A program made the translations under genes and the position numbers. A DNA stretch of 64,000 nt from Rhynchonema sp. JSB1_4 (Eukaryota; Nematoda; Chromadorea; Monhysterida; Xyalidae). Shown here piece after piece: positions 15,001-25,300 of this stretch. The first letter of the stretch is position 1. Every line of letters starts with the position of its first letter. The notes under the pieces were generated by a model. The model was not told the origin of the DNA and did not search any database. It saw only the letters and a list, made by a program, of their open reading frames with translations. The stretch lies in NCBI GenBank assembly GCA_030248065.1, contig JASAMV010001101.1, positions 27,452 through 91,451 of the forward strand, read 5' to 3'.

Positions 15001-18000
15001 GTCTTTAGTTTTCACATCTTTTTTATTTTGGATGCATAATGATTCCAATATTGTCGTGTCCATTTGTAGATTCTATCTGGCGTGCAACCTATGTGAACGT
15101 TGGTTCCATGGCGTTTGTGTGGGCGTCACGCAGAAACAGGTTCGTTGGAACATGTGCAGGATTTCTTGCCTCTTGTTTTTCAGAAAGATTGTTCCTGGAT
15201 AAAAGTGGAAGAAGTTTAGTGTTCAATTTACGTGATGTGAGTTTGCAGGCAGCCAAGATCGACGAGTGGCATTGCGATGATTGCAAGAAAGACAAGGACA
15301 AGACCGACAAGGAACTGTATTGTGTGTGTCGCACCAAATACGATGACAAACAGTGCGTTGCTTCGGACTTTCATTTCAGTCATAGTTGTTTTCTTTGAAC
15401 CATATGTCAAGTTCATTCACTTACTCCTGTTCCAGCTCGACGTTTTGATATGCATGATTATTTCAGATTCTACATTGGCTGCGACGGCTGTGAAGGCTGG
15501 TTCCATCCGCGTTGCGTCGGCTGCACTCAAGAGTGCGTTTGTTACTGGTCTTTTCACCAAAACTCTGTTATTTTTTAGGGATCGGCGTCGGTCATGTAGA
15601 CCGACACCGACACCGACACCGACACTTTTTTGGAAAGTACCGACACCGGCGAAAAAGCACGCCGACACCGACACCGACAGTGAAAAAATGACCGACACCG
15701 ACAGTAAAACCGAGTTTGCCTTTTTTAGCCCTAAAAACTTATTTTTAGACCTAAAATGCCTTTTTGGACAAAAACCGGTGTGTTGGTGTACTTCTCACCT
15801 GAAAAAAGAGGGATCAAATACCAAAACAAAAAACAATTATGAACTTTGTATGATAGGATAGGTCTGTCTCTTTGAGGCAAAGGCATCGGCCACTATAAAA
15901 AGCGTCGCCGAAACCCCTCATTTTGTTAGCTAAACCTATTTCGAACCATTTTTGCATATTTGCAGGCCTAAAATGGCGTCAAAAGAGACCGATTTTGATA
16001 TTCAGATTTTTTGATATTCAGATGATATTTGAGAGTTGTGTTGCACTGCTGCAGAATTGAAACTGAACCGTGTATGAGGAATTGGTCGTTCAAAACCAGC
16101 GCTTGGCGCTTTTTTATATGTTGTGGACAACTAAAGAACATAATCAGTACGAAATATATTTTTTTCTAATAGTAGTTGGCTGCCGAAAAATTGGGGACCG
16201 ACACTACCGACACCTGAAAAAACCGACACTTTTGTGGACCGACACCGACACCGACACCGACACCGACATTAGTAGTGTCGGTACCTACACCGACTTTTTT
16301 CCGACACCGACGCCGATCCCTATTATTTTTCTGATCCAATCCTATGCCATTTCATCAAGTTACGAGCTTGTGATTGCAGGGAGGCCGAGCAAATGGACGA
16401 GTACCTGTGCCCGCACTGTCAGACATCGCAGGGTCTGCTGGCTGGTCGTCTGCTCACGCGTGCCGACTACCCGCGATTGTGGCGGTTGTTCGAATCGCTG
16501 TTGGAACATCGCACATCGTGGCCGTTCAGGGACCCCGTCGATCCATATAAACATCCCGATTATTACAAGATAATCAAGCAGCCAATGGGTGAGGCGTTTG
16601 GCTTGGTTTTGGGGGAAATTGCGTTTTAATGGAATGTGAAGCTAATTCAAGCATAACATGGAGTTATTGCGGGTTCTATTTTGACTGCCGGTTAGTGTTG
16701 TTCATGATTATTGCAGATCTTCGCACGATACAACGTCGTCTCGAATCCCTGGAATACGAACGTCTCTACCAGTTTGTGTCCGACGTTTGTCGCATATTCG
16801 ACAATGCACGCGTGTTCAATCCGAAAGTGAGCATGGGAACTTGTGATCAACCCGATCGTTATTTGTTTTCGGTCGCAAACGCAATCAACATTGTCTGTAA
16901 ACCACAGGACACGCCCATCTACCAATGTGCGACGATACTCGAGAAACGTTTCCGCGAGAATCTACAGTCGGTGCGTGATGAGATCAATGCCGATATTGAG
17001 CGGGAAGACAATGCGGCTGGAGTGGTCGGCGCTGGTGCTGACAATCAGAATGTCAATGACGGTGCGTGTTAATTTAGTGGCTTTGAGGTTTGGTGAGTTC
17101 TGATTGCCTGCGGCATCAATTAAATTTAAATCTAAGGAGACAGTTAAGAAACAACGGTTGGAATTCGAATTCAGAAATCAAAGCAGTAGGTAAAGTACAC
17201 ATCTGGAACACATTCGATCACCAGGTTTGAAAGCTCTAGACAGCCCCGCCCCGCCTGTTAACTTCAATGACAAATATTTCAAAGTTCCAGTCTCGACCGA
17301 TTCGCATCGACGACGTGACAGTTCGTTGCGCTACGATGACATGGACGAGGAGCTGGCCCGGATGTTGGCCAGTGCCAGCAACACAGCCACGTTCGCTTCA
17401 CCACAACAGACGAACGGTGCACAGGGCACCGATGCTCGTGCCGGCACTGTGGTTAGTCGGGCACGGTGGGGCATGAAAAAGCTTTTGTCCTTTGGTTAGC
17501 ACTAATAAAACCAACTTGGCGGTGTTTTTGGGATCATATGGCCATCTGATACGTTCGCAACTACGATGATGTGGTGCCCGTCTGTAAAAACAGGTCGGAA
17601 CGGGCAACCGAAACACTCCACAATTCATTTTGTGTGGTTCACAAGAACCTTTCTTCAAGCAACGTTTCAAACCAATAAACCCTTGATTTATCAGGTTCAC
17701 GAGGAAATCGCTCCATTGGACAATCTGATCCAAGTGATGATGGCCGACGCTGCAGCCAGTGGCACGTCCGACTCCGGCTCTGCGGCGAAATCCGGTGCAG
17801 GCCAAGTGCCGGTCTCGACCGGGAAACCGACCACGTCGGCGTCTGCGCCCGGCGTCAACGCCGTTGTCGTGCAACCGATGGGACATGAGGATGAAAGCAT
17901 GATCGAAACGCAGGTGTGGTGGTGGAAAAGATGTCACTTCCGGGCTACGTGCATTACCGTTTTTGGCAATAAATAAACCCAAATGTATAATATAATAAAC

Positions 18001-18485
18001 CCAATATTATAATCACACATGATCTTCAGGTTGTGGTCGTGGATGATGATTTTCTGAATCAAGTGCAAGTAGTCGATGAGGGCACCGTGCCACGACAGGC
18101 CACAGCGACCGTGACCACCACAGAACTTGCGGATCACCGACAACAACAACAGCCGGGCTCAAACCAGGAGGCGCCAGGCGCAGAGCAGGACCACGATATT
18201 GATGTGAATGTGGATGATGATGAGGATGACAATGTGCATGATCATGTGGAACAAAGTGATGATGATATTGACCCTGATGATCAAGGCGACGACCAGAGTG
18301 AACCTGATGATCAAGGCGAGGATGAGGGTGAGCCTGATAATCAAGGCGAAGATCATGGTGAGCATAATGAACAAGGCGAGGATGAGGGTGAGCCTTATGA
18401 TCAAGGTGACATGGAGGAGGGAGAGGTGGAAGAGGAACGGCGAGAGAAACAGGCTGAGGATGATGATGAAGAATTGGATGTCTAA
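38..18485 (+). CDS. BPTF: BPTF/NURF301-like nucleosome remodelling factor subunit (5' partial, about 35 exons)
   Basis: This is the large subunit of the NURF ISWI chromatin remodeller, which reads histone marks in the nucleus. The first visible exon follows an acceptor at 37 and encodes a Lys/Ser-rich then acidic leader, so the true start lies upstream. Domains in order: DDT domain (about 1000-1720, with [12 protein letters not shown] and [12 protein letters not shown]); a PHD finger split by introns (about 1785-2015, [27 protein letters not shown]); the following YWFLVRR block; a WHIM-like region (6983-7620, [21 protein letters not shown]); a conserved block at 8600-9020 ([14 protein letters not shown]); coiled basic segment (13140-13460); an AT-hook KRGRPRK (about 14158-14178); two tandem PHD fingers (14960-15290 and 15316-16430); and a bromodomain (16480-16970, [30 protein letters not shown]). 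Exons at 17223-18485 add a disordered, Asp/Glu-rich tail beyond the family core, ending at the stop at 18483. Family identity is firm; individual splice sites in the disordered middle are less certain. Confidence 0.93.
2257..2653. mobile_element. hAT-like MITE in a BPTF intron, perfect 8-bp target duplication
   Basis: The ends are inverted: CAGCGGTGTCGTT at the left and AACGACACCACTG at the right. The element is flanked on both sides by the exact 8-bp copy CTTGGATG (2249-2256 and 2654-2661). The interior is non-coding and repeats short units such as AAATTTCCCATACC. Eight-bp duplications with CAG...CTG ends are typical of the hAT superfamily, so this is probably a non-autonomous hAT derivative. 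It sits in the intron that follows the YWFLVRR exon. Confidence 0.85.
4658..5477. mobile_element. hAT-like MITE nested in a copy of its own family
   Basis: It has the same CAGTGCTGTGGC / GCCACAGCACTG ends as the element around it. It is bounded by an exact 8-bp duplication CCTGGAAT (4650-4657 and 5478-5485). The interior holds the recurring core around 4830-4960 (GCACTTTTTAGGG, GGGCATTTTTGACC). Insertion of a family member into a relative with an intact duplication shows at least two rounds of activity. Confidence 0.85.
5041..5431. mobile_element. hAT-like MITE (CAGTGTAGTTCCTGG family), innermost of the stack
   Basis: The ends are CAGTGTAGTTCCTGG and CCAGGAACTACACTG, with the exact 8-bp duplication GGTACCAT at 5033-5040 and 5432-5439. 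The arms carry GGTACACTAACCGCC repeats. A central core (TTTTAGGTCGATGTTATC, then GTCGCCAAAATACCC) is shared with copies at 35728, 60132 and 60901. It is non-coding. This is the youngest visible insertion in the stack. Confidence 0.88.
6175..6560. mobile_element. Minisatellite-type inverted-repeat element (GTTAGAG ends)
   Basis: The left end GAGTTAGAGGTCC and the right end CTCTCTAACCC are inverted, and the arms contain CCCGACAC/CCCGACATC units. The same family occurs at 57451-57893, where an exact 8-bp duplication is visible. No clean duplication is seen here, so the ends are approximate. It lies in the 4056-6982 intron of BPTF, just upstream of the WHIM-like exon at 6983. Confidence 0.6.
14204..14467. 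mobile_element. Mariner-like MITE, copy 1
   Basis: The ends are inverted over about 30 bases, from GTCCAACCACGAACTCATG at the left to CATGAGCACGTGGCTGGAG at the right, each followed by TA. The interior (for example TTGAACGACGTTGCTGTT) matches the element at 34012-34365. A TA target and TACAGTCCA-type ends point to the Tc1/mariner superfamily. It is non-coding and sits in the BPTF intron after the AT-hook exon. Confidence 0.7.
15576..16322. mobile_element. hAT-like MITE (TAGGGATCGG family) splitting the last PHD finger of BPTF
   Basis: The ends are TAGGGATCGGCGTCGGT and ACCGACGCCGATCCCTA. The exact 8-bp duplication TTATTTTT flanks it at 15568-15575 and 16323-16330. The arms are (CCGACA)n-like arrays. 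It lies in the intron between the exon for [16 protein letters not shown] and the exon beginning with [13 protein letters not shown], so the final BPTF PHD finger can only be made if the element is spliced out with the intron. A relative lies at 30441-30868. Confidence 0.88.
18183..18420 (+). repeat. In-frame acidic repeat at the BPTF C terminus
   Basis: A degenerate unit of about 30 bases encodes successive [14 protein letters not shown] blocks, making a strongly acidic, glutamine-containing tail. The reading frame is kept through all units. Acidic tails are common in chromatin proteins, but this one extends well past the bromodomain where most BPTF proteins end. Confidence 0.75.
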
Positions 18486-19341
18486 CTAACTACTACATGT
18501 ATGACAACAACAATAGTAGATTTTGTTTCGGTGCAACTTTTGCGTACCTGGTGTGTATACGAGTTGATTGATGTCTTTGGCAAAACGGGGTATTGTTTTC
18601 TCTTTTTCTTGCTTCAACTTCAACACTGTTTCTGAAATGGTTCGCGTATATTTTTGTCTTTTCTCTCTTTATATTATTGCTGATTTTATTTATATCGTTT
18701 TGTTCCCTCGATATCTGCAGCACTGTGCGTGTTCTTTTTTGTAGTTCTGTTATGATTCTCTCTGAAGCCCACAAGCACTCTGTTACCGTTTTTCTTTCTG
18801 TTTGTTTGTCACGCACATGTAGTGTATCCATGTTATGGATTAAAAATCTGATTTGTCTGAGTACTTTTGTGATCCATCGTTGTGTGTGTGTTAAGCTCTG
18901 ATATTGCATCTTTCTTTCCGATTTTCTCTTTATTCTATACAAAATGTGTATTTTAGTGCTTCCAGTCTATTTAGGTAGTTTGATTATTATTTGATGATTT
19001 TTAATAGGCTTGCAAGTGGAAATGAATTTACTGGATAACCAATGAAACGGCACACAATTTCGCTGTTGTGTACTGCACTACTGTATTTGCGTTTATGTTG
19101 CAGTTTCTTTTTTGTTTGTGGTTTTATCTCCAGTTATGTTTTGTTGTTCCTTAAAGTGAACTCATGCGAATATGATACGTCCATGAACAATAAATAAAAA
19201 TGTAAGAAAATTTGTTTTGGGTGTCAATTGTCTGTGGTCCAACAGCCAAAATCACAAATTCGATGTGGTTTATCGCCCTGCCTTCGTGGGTACCCTTTTC
19301 TCCTGTTTGTAAATCGACCATATTTTTAGTCGACAAACACA
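18486..19341 (+). other. BPTF 3' untranslated region and BPTF-ING3 intergenic interval
   Basis: No gene was seen. The sequence is T-rich with no conserved reading frame. A poly(A) signal AATAAA at 19189-19194 plausibly ends the BPTF transcript about 0.7 kb past its stop. ING3 begins only about 150 bases later on the same strand, so its promoter must be very close or inside this interval. Confidence 0.55.
19189..19194 (+). terminator. Candidate BPTF polyadenylation signal
   Basis: AATAAA occurs here, followed by an overlapping second AATAAA-like stretch and a T-rich segment. It is the best signal between the BPTF stop and the ING3 start. It is inferred from sequence only. Confidence 0.5.
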
Positions 19342-22300
19342 ATGCTCTATCTCGAAGATTTCTTGGAATGTGAGTGCTTTTCGTTTACTTATCCATTGTT
19401 GTTTTGTAAAAAAATCTGATCTTCATTGCAGTCATCGAGCCACTGCCCCAGGATTTGCGCGATCGCTTCACTGAGTTGCGAACCTTGGATTTGGAAGTGC
19501 AAAGTGCGCTGTCTTTATTTGTTCGCATCCACCTGTGTTTTTCTTGCGTTCTGACTAAGTAGTGATTTGTTTTGTTTGTTCTAGACGCCTCCGACAAACT
19601 GAAGACGCGTGAAGATCGCTTCTTCGCCAATGCTCCAGCTATGTCGATTGAGGAGCGGCAAAAGGAGGCCCAGATCATTAAACAGGTCAGGATTTGTTGT
19701 GTTTTGTGCAATCATAGAAAAGAACATTAAATGATCCTGCAGGAATATCGCAAAATTGAGGAGAATTCTGACGAGAAAGTGCGAATCGCGAATGTGATGT
19801 ACGATTTGGTGGAGCGATATCAACGTCGATTGGCTGGCGAGATCACCAAGTTCAAATTGGAACTCGAAGCCGATAGTCCGGGGCTGACCGAAGTGTTGGA
19901 ACGAAGTTTGTTGATTCTTGTTTTTTATCTTGATTATCTTGGTTTTTCTTGGTTATTTCGAAAACATGGCGTAGTTATGTAGTTCTCGTGCAACATTAGC
20001 TTTCAAACACATTGATTGAATTTCAAAAATCCCATCTACATAAGAGCGCTTGATTCCCTCTTCTTATGGATCACTTACGTTCTGTCGAACAACCCGCTAA
20101 ATGAACACGGCACCAAGCCGATCCTGTAATTTTATCGCAGTACAACAACTTTCGCTTGACCTGGCACCAGGTTGCGCCTTGCTTTGTGACCGACTCTTCT
20201 GGTGTTGCTTGTGGATTCATTTGTTTTGTTTGGAAGTTTCATTTGTTTGACAAAAATTTCAGAAGTACGCGAGTCCGAGCAGGCACATCGGAATTTCCGG
20301 AAAGAGCGTGAGTTTGTTCAATGTTTGATCAGACGTCCACAATGAGAATAATACCTCTTTGGTCAGGTCGACGTACGTTGCGCAAAATGGAGGCACAAGT
20401 TGCTCATCAGAAGATCATGAACGAAACTGCCAATATTGGTTGGTGTTCAGGTTCTGGACTTGTCGGTTTTCTTTTTTATTATAATTCCTTGTAAATTCAG
20501 GGTCAGGAATGTCCATCAGTGACGTCATAGCTGCCGAGATGGCGGCATTGGACGGCGCTGATTCGCCGATCGACGACCAATCGGTGACCGAGCCGACGTT
20601 CGCAACGCCCGCTCGTGTGCGAAAAGAGAAACACGTGCACAGCCAGCAGGTGTCGCCCAGCTCATCGGACTTGAACTTATTGGTAAGTGTGATCATCGGT
20701 CATGACTTGATCGCGTGACCTGTTTTATTGTGGAATATTTGGAACATTGCTGGACAATTTTCATTCTGGTCGAAATTTGTAGCGTGAGTAAAATCTTGGA
20801 AACTTCAATATAGGAATGCTACCTGACCAGATCACCCACCAGTTCAGTGCTGACTAGATGAAGATACCAATTTCTTTTTTCTCTTTCATTGCATTCAAAT
20901 CTGTTGCAGCGTCGTCGTTCGTTCCCGAATCGAATGAACGAGCTATCGTTGAGTGCCACCCAGTTCAGTCTGTCAACGCAGGAAATGAAATCACCCAATT
21001 CATCATTGTTGACACCGCAACCAACGAGCAGCTCAACGTCGCCTATGGTTGGTCACGCGTACCGTCTTGTTTCATGTGAAGCTTTGTGGTATCTTGTGGA
21101 TGCTTACTGAATACCCAACCACATTCAGGGTCCACCTTTGAGCGCCAGTTACGGTTACAATCAGATGTTGCCCTCATTCACTGCTGCACACGAGTCGAGA
21201 CATGGCAGACCGAGAAAGTCGGTGGAACTGTTTCAACATCGAAAAGTTTTTGTATTGTCCATTGTTTTTGTCCATTGTATTCGCGGAACGAAGGCGTGTT
21301 TTCCTTTAGATTCACGTCGCGGGTGCAAGAGATGGTGAAAGCGTCGATGGCCAAACGCGAATCCGAACGTGAACGTTTCGCTCGCGTCTGGTCGGCGGCA
21401 AACAGCGGTGGCACGGGACCCGATGGCGCGTCATCGAGTGGTACGTGATGTTTCATGCATTATCGGGTATCTCTAGTCGTATGATCACCATCTCAGGCGA
21501 GCCGCGCGTCAAACGTCGTGTCGGTGCAGCATCGTCGAGTTCCGGTGGTCACAAATCGTCACGCTCTGTCGATCGAGCCGTATTCACGTCGGGTGACTCG
21601 GACGTGGAGGAGGAGGCCAGCGATGACGAGGCGGAGGAAGATGACGAGGAAAATAAGAGAAAATGGTGCATTTGTCAGCAGGTCGGTGCCGGGGGAATCT
21701 GCATTTTTGGTTCTGTGTCACAGGTATGGAAAGGAACGGTTTTCTTATAGAGGGTGAACTGAGTAGTATATAGTTTGGACTGATCACTCTCTAATTGAAC
21801 GTACAAAATGTCAACATTGTCAAATAGTTTGAAAGTTTCAAAAAAGCAAAGATTCATATACATAATTTGAAAAACTGGAAACTGAAGCGCCAGATACCGC
21901 ATACTTCAAGTTTATTATGCATTATAGAGATCTGTTATGTTGTGCAGTCCCATGTTCTGCAGTTCTTCAATGCTCTCTTTGTCACCGATTTGTGCCAGCA
22001 AAGTCATGTAGGTGATGATGAAGGATGTTGCCTGGAAAGCAAGCCACGCACGATTCCGATGTCACAAGTTGTCACTGCAAACAGTTAAAAGCGACAAACT
22101 GTCAAAATCATGTGTTTGTTGATTGGGCCCAGTCCACACAGATTAATTCCTTGGGCATGCTCGGCTTGTTTCGAGAACCCAATCATGACATCCTGAAGTT
22201 ATGAGGTTGAAACTAGGTACATAGGCCCAATGTCAACCTGACAATAAAATAGTTGAATCCCTTTGTCTCCTGGTACAGCCATGACCGCGTCTTGCTCAGA

Positions 22301-25300
22301 ATGATTGCTGTTGCTTTGACCTGCAAATTGATAACAAACCAATGGTTGTTTGAGCTTCCAGCCTTTCCACATCGTACATCCACACAATTCTGGTGCTACT
22401 AACATCTTCATCCAGACGAGCCAAGTACCAAACAAGTGCAAACACCATGCCAGCCTGGACGGCAAGTATACCAACGAACGAAGACTTGAACTCTGTTGGT
22501 GCAATGGTCATACTGTAGGCAGAAATCACAGTAGTGAGCAGGAGACATCCGATAGTGGTTGCCAAGTATGGCGATAGGGAGCCATCAAGATACCGAAGCA
22601 CGGTCAACAATTGTTGATGGCGTTTGTACAGTGACGAGATCGTGTTTGTTGAATGTTCAGCAATCCTGCGGTCCTGTTTGTCCACAACGGTCTGCAAGTC
22701 GTCGTTGAACTCCACCAGCGCCATTCTTGCCGTTTCGATTAGCACGGCGATTGTAAATGGATAGCAGATGACCATTGATGCAAGCAGTGCTGAGAACGCA
22801 CCCAACCAGACACTGTTCATCACCGCAAAGCTTGCCAATAGTTCTGGACTGTATGCCACGTTGCGAATGAATGAATAGACGTATAGTGCTGCCACTATAA
22901 AGACGATTGCTTGAATGGCGTACAATCGCCAACGACGTTTGTACACCGCGTTTGTGTACGGCTGAATCACGCTGAGGAATTTAGGCAACATGGCTGAAAT
23001 GATTGATCAACATTCCTTGATAATACGTGACGCTTGTTTGTGATACAACACCACATGGAGCTTCTCACCTTTGCGCGTCCAATATGGCACGAATATATAT
23101 GGCACAGCCATCTGTGCGAACATGGTCACGTCCATGTATTTCATGATTGATAAAGCGGTGGTGGTCTCGTGCCATTCGATAGTTCGGATGATATCGACAA
23201 TCTTTACGCATGCCAAACCGACAGGTACCAGTGTCATTACCAGACACTGCATGTACGCCACAACTTTGCGCCATTGTTGTTTTGGTTCTCTGCACTGATG
23301 GCCGCCCAGAATTAGCAAGAACAGAAGACAAGGCATGATCAAAAGAATGATACTTGCTTTGGCCATTGTCATATCTTCGTACGAAATTGAACTTTAAATA
23401 ATGGACAGAGAAAACTGCACATTTTTGTGTATAAGCCTCCGTAGATGGATGATGTAACTTTATACCACCGTTAGTTTTATGGCAGCAAACCTTTTTATGT
23501 AAATTAAAATTATGCAAGGTCTGCCCCCATGTTTACAAAGACCTCAGAATTAAAAAAATAAGTTGGCAGACAAAAGTATGTTAGCTTATTTTATTGCTCC
23601 CCTATGACGCATAAGGGCGGAGTTAGGTTGAACACGGAAACCGGAATCCGGAAATATTTTCGGATTCCGGTTTTAGGACGAATTTTTTGCGTTTTCCGGA
23701 AATATTTCCGGATTCCGATTTCCGGATGATTTTTGCGGAACACGGAATTAACCTTCAACCAGATTTCACTTCACTGTGTTTTCAAAGGAATGCAAAACAT
23801 TTCCGAGTTCTGCGTTTTTCATATTTCATCCAGTATCCGGAAATATTTCCGGAAAACACAGATGCTGTTCCGCATCCGGAAATAGATCAAAGTCTTTGCG
23901 TGTACATATTTCCGGTCGTGCTCAACCTAAGTCCGCCCTAAACCATGCAAGTAAATTAGTGATGAAAGCACAGTTACAAGACCGGGTGGGATAAATACGG
24001 AAATAAAAAAATAGTTACAACGGTGGTTGTAACACAACCACAGCAAGCAAAAGCTATTTTACATAAAGCGCCAAGGAGAGAGAAAGATCACAAGACATGT
24101 TAACATGATAGAAAACAGGTGTGTTGGATGATAGAAGTAACTGATTGTATGTACGTCCATACATAAAGCATTTAACGCGCTAAAAGCAACATAACGGACG
24201 GGCGGAATTTTCGAACGTACACCGTTTTTGTCTTGAACGTACACCCAATGGCACGCCGTACGTTGCTCACTGTTCGGCGAAATACTGCTCGGTGATATTT
24301 GCTAGTCCCGTGCTCGTATTTTCTTGCCAATGTTTAATGTTCTCTTTATCAGCAAATTCAGCTATCAATGTCATGTAGGTGATCACCAGTGACAATGTCT
24401 GAAACATAAACCGATTCATTCATTTCAATGGCAAATGAAAAGTGCCAAGATATTCAAACGTACTGTCAAAATAACGGGTTTGTTAACCGGTCCGAAACCA
24501 CACAGATTGATGCCCTCAGCATGCTCAGCCTGCGCCATAAACGCCAGCATTGTGTCCTGAACAAGAAGGGCAAATGTTATGAAAGTTCGAAGTTTGCATC
24601 AGAGATTACGAGAGAGCCACTGTAACATATCTTTGTTTGTTTGTTGATCCACAGCGATCGGCTTCGGCTCAGCACAATAGCGGTTTCCTTGATCTGCAAT
24701 TTGAGCAAAGCATGCTTGATACGTTAACATCAAAACGTTTGTTTGTTGCAAGCTTGCAAGAACACATAATTACATTTTCATCCAGACATGCCAAATACCA
24801 CACGATGACAATCAGCGTCATTCCACTGGTCACCATGGGACCAAGAAGTCCTGCGACGTGCGCACGACGCCCTATTGTCATGTTGTAGCCACTGATCACT
24901 GTTGACAACAATAGCAGACCACTTGCAAGCGTTATGTAGGCAGAGCACGTGCGATCGAGAAAATTTAAACTACTCAAGATGTCCCGGTGACGCTTGTGCA
25001 GAATGGACAAGTGGTTGACGAGTCCTTCGGAGGAGCGACGGTCATCTTTGTCTACTTTGGCTTCCTGTTCATTTCCTAGATCCTCCAGATCTTCGTTAAG
25101 TTCCACAACCGCATATCGCGCCAGCTCAATCAACATCAAGATTGCAAACGGATAGTATGCAGTTACTGTTCCTAAGAGGCCAGCTATTGCTCCCAACCAT
25201 ACATGGCCAAACAGTTCCAGCGTTTTCACGATCTCCCACTCCCACCCTGTTGTGAGCGTGTAGATGAAAACAGTCGTCAGCACATTTGACAGAGCGAACA

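Noticed and set aside
15600..15690. CRISPR-like regular repeats (CCGACACCGACA)
   Set aside because: The genome is that of an animal, the units have no unique spacers, and the array lies in the arm of an inverted-repeat element with a target duplication.
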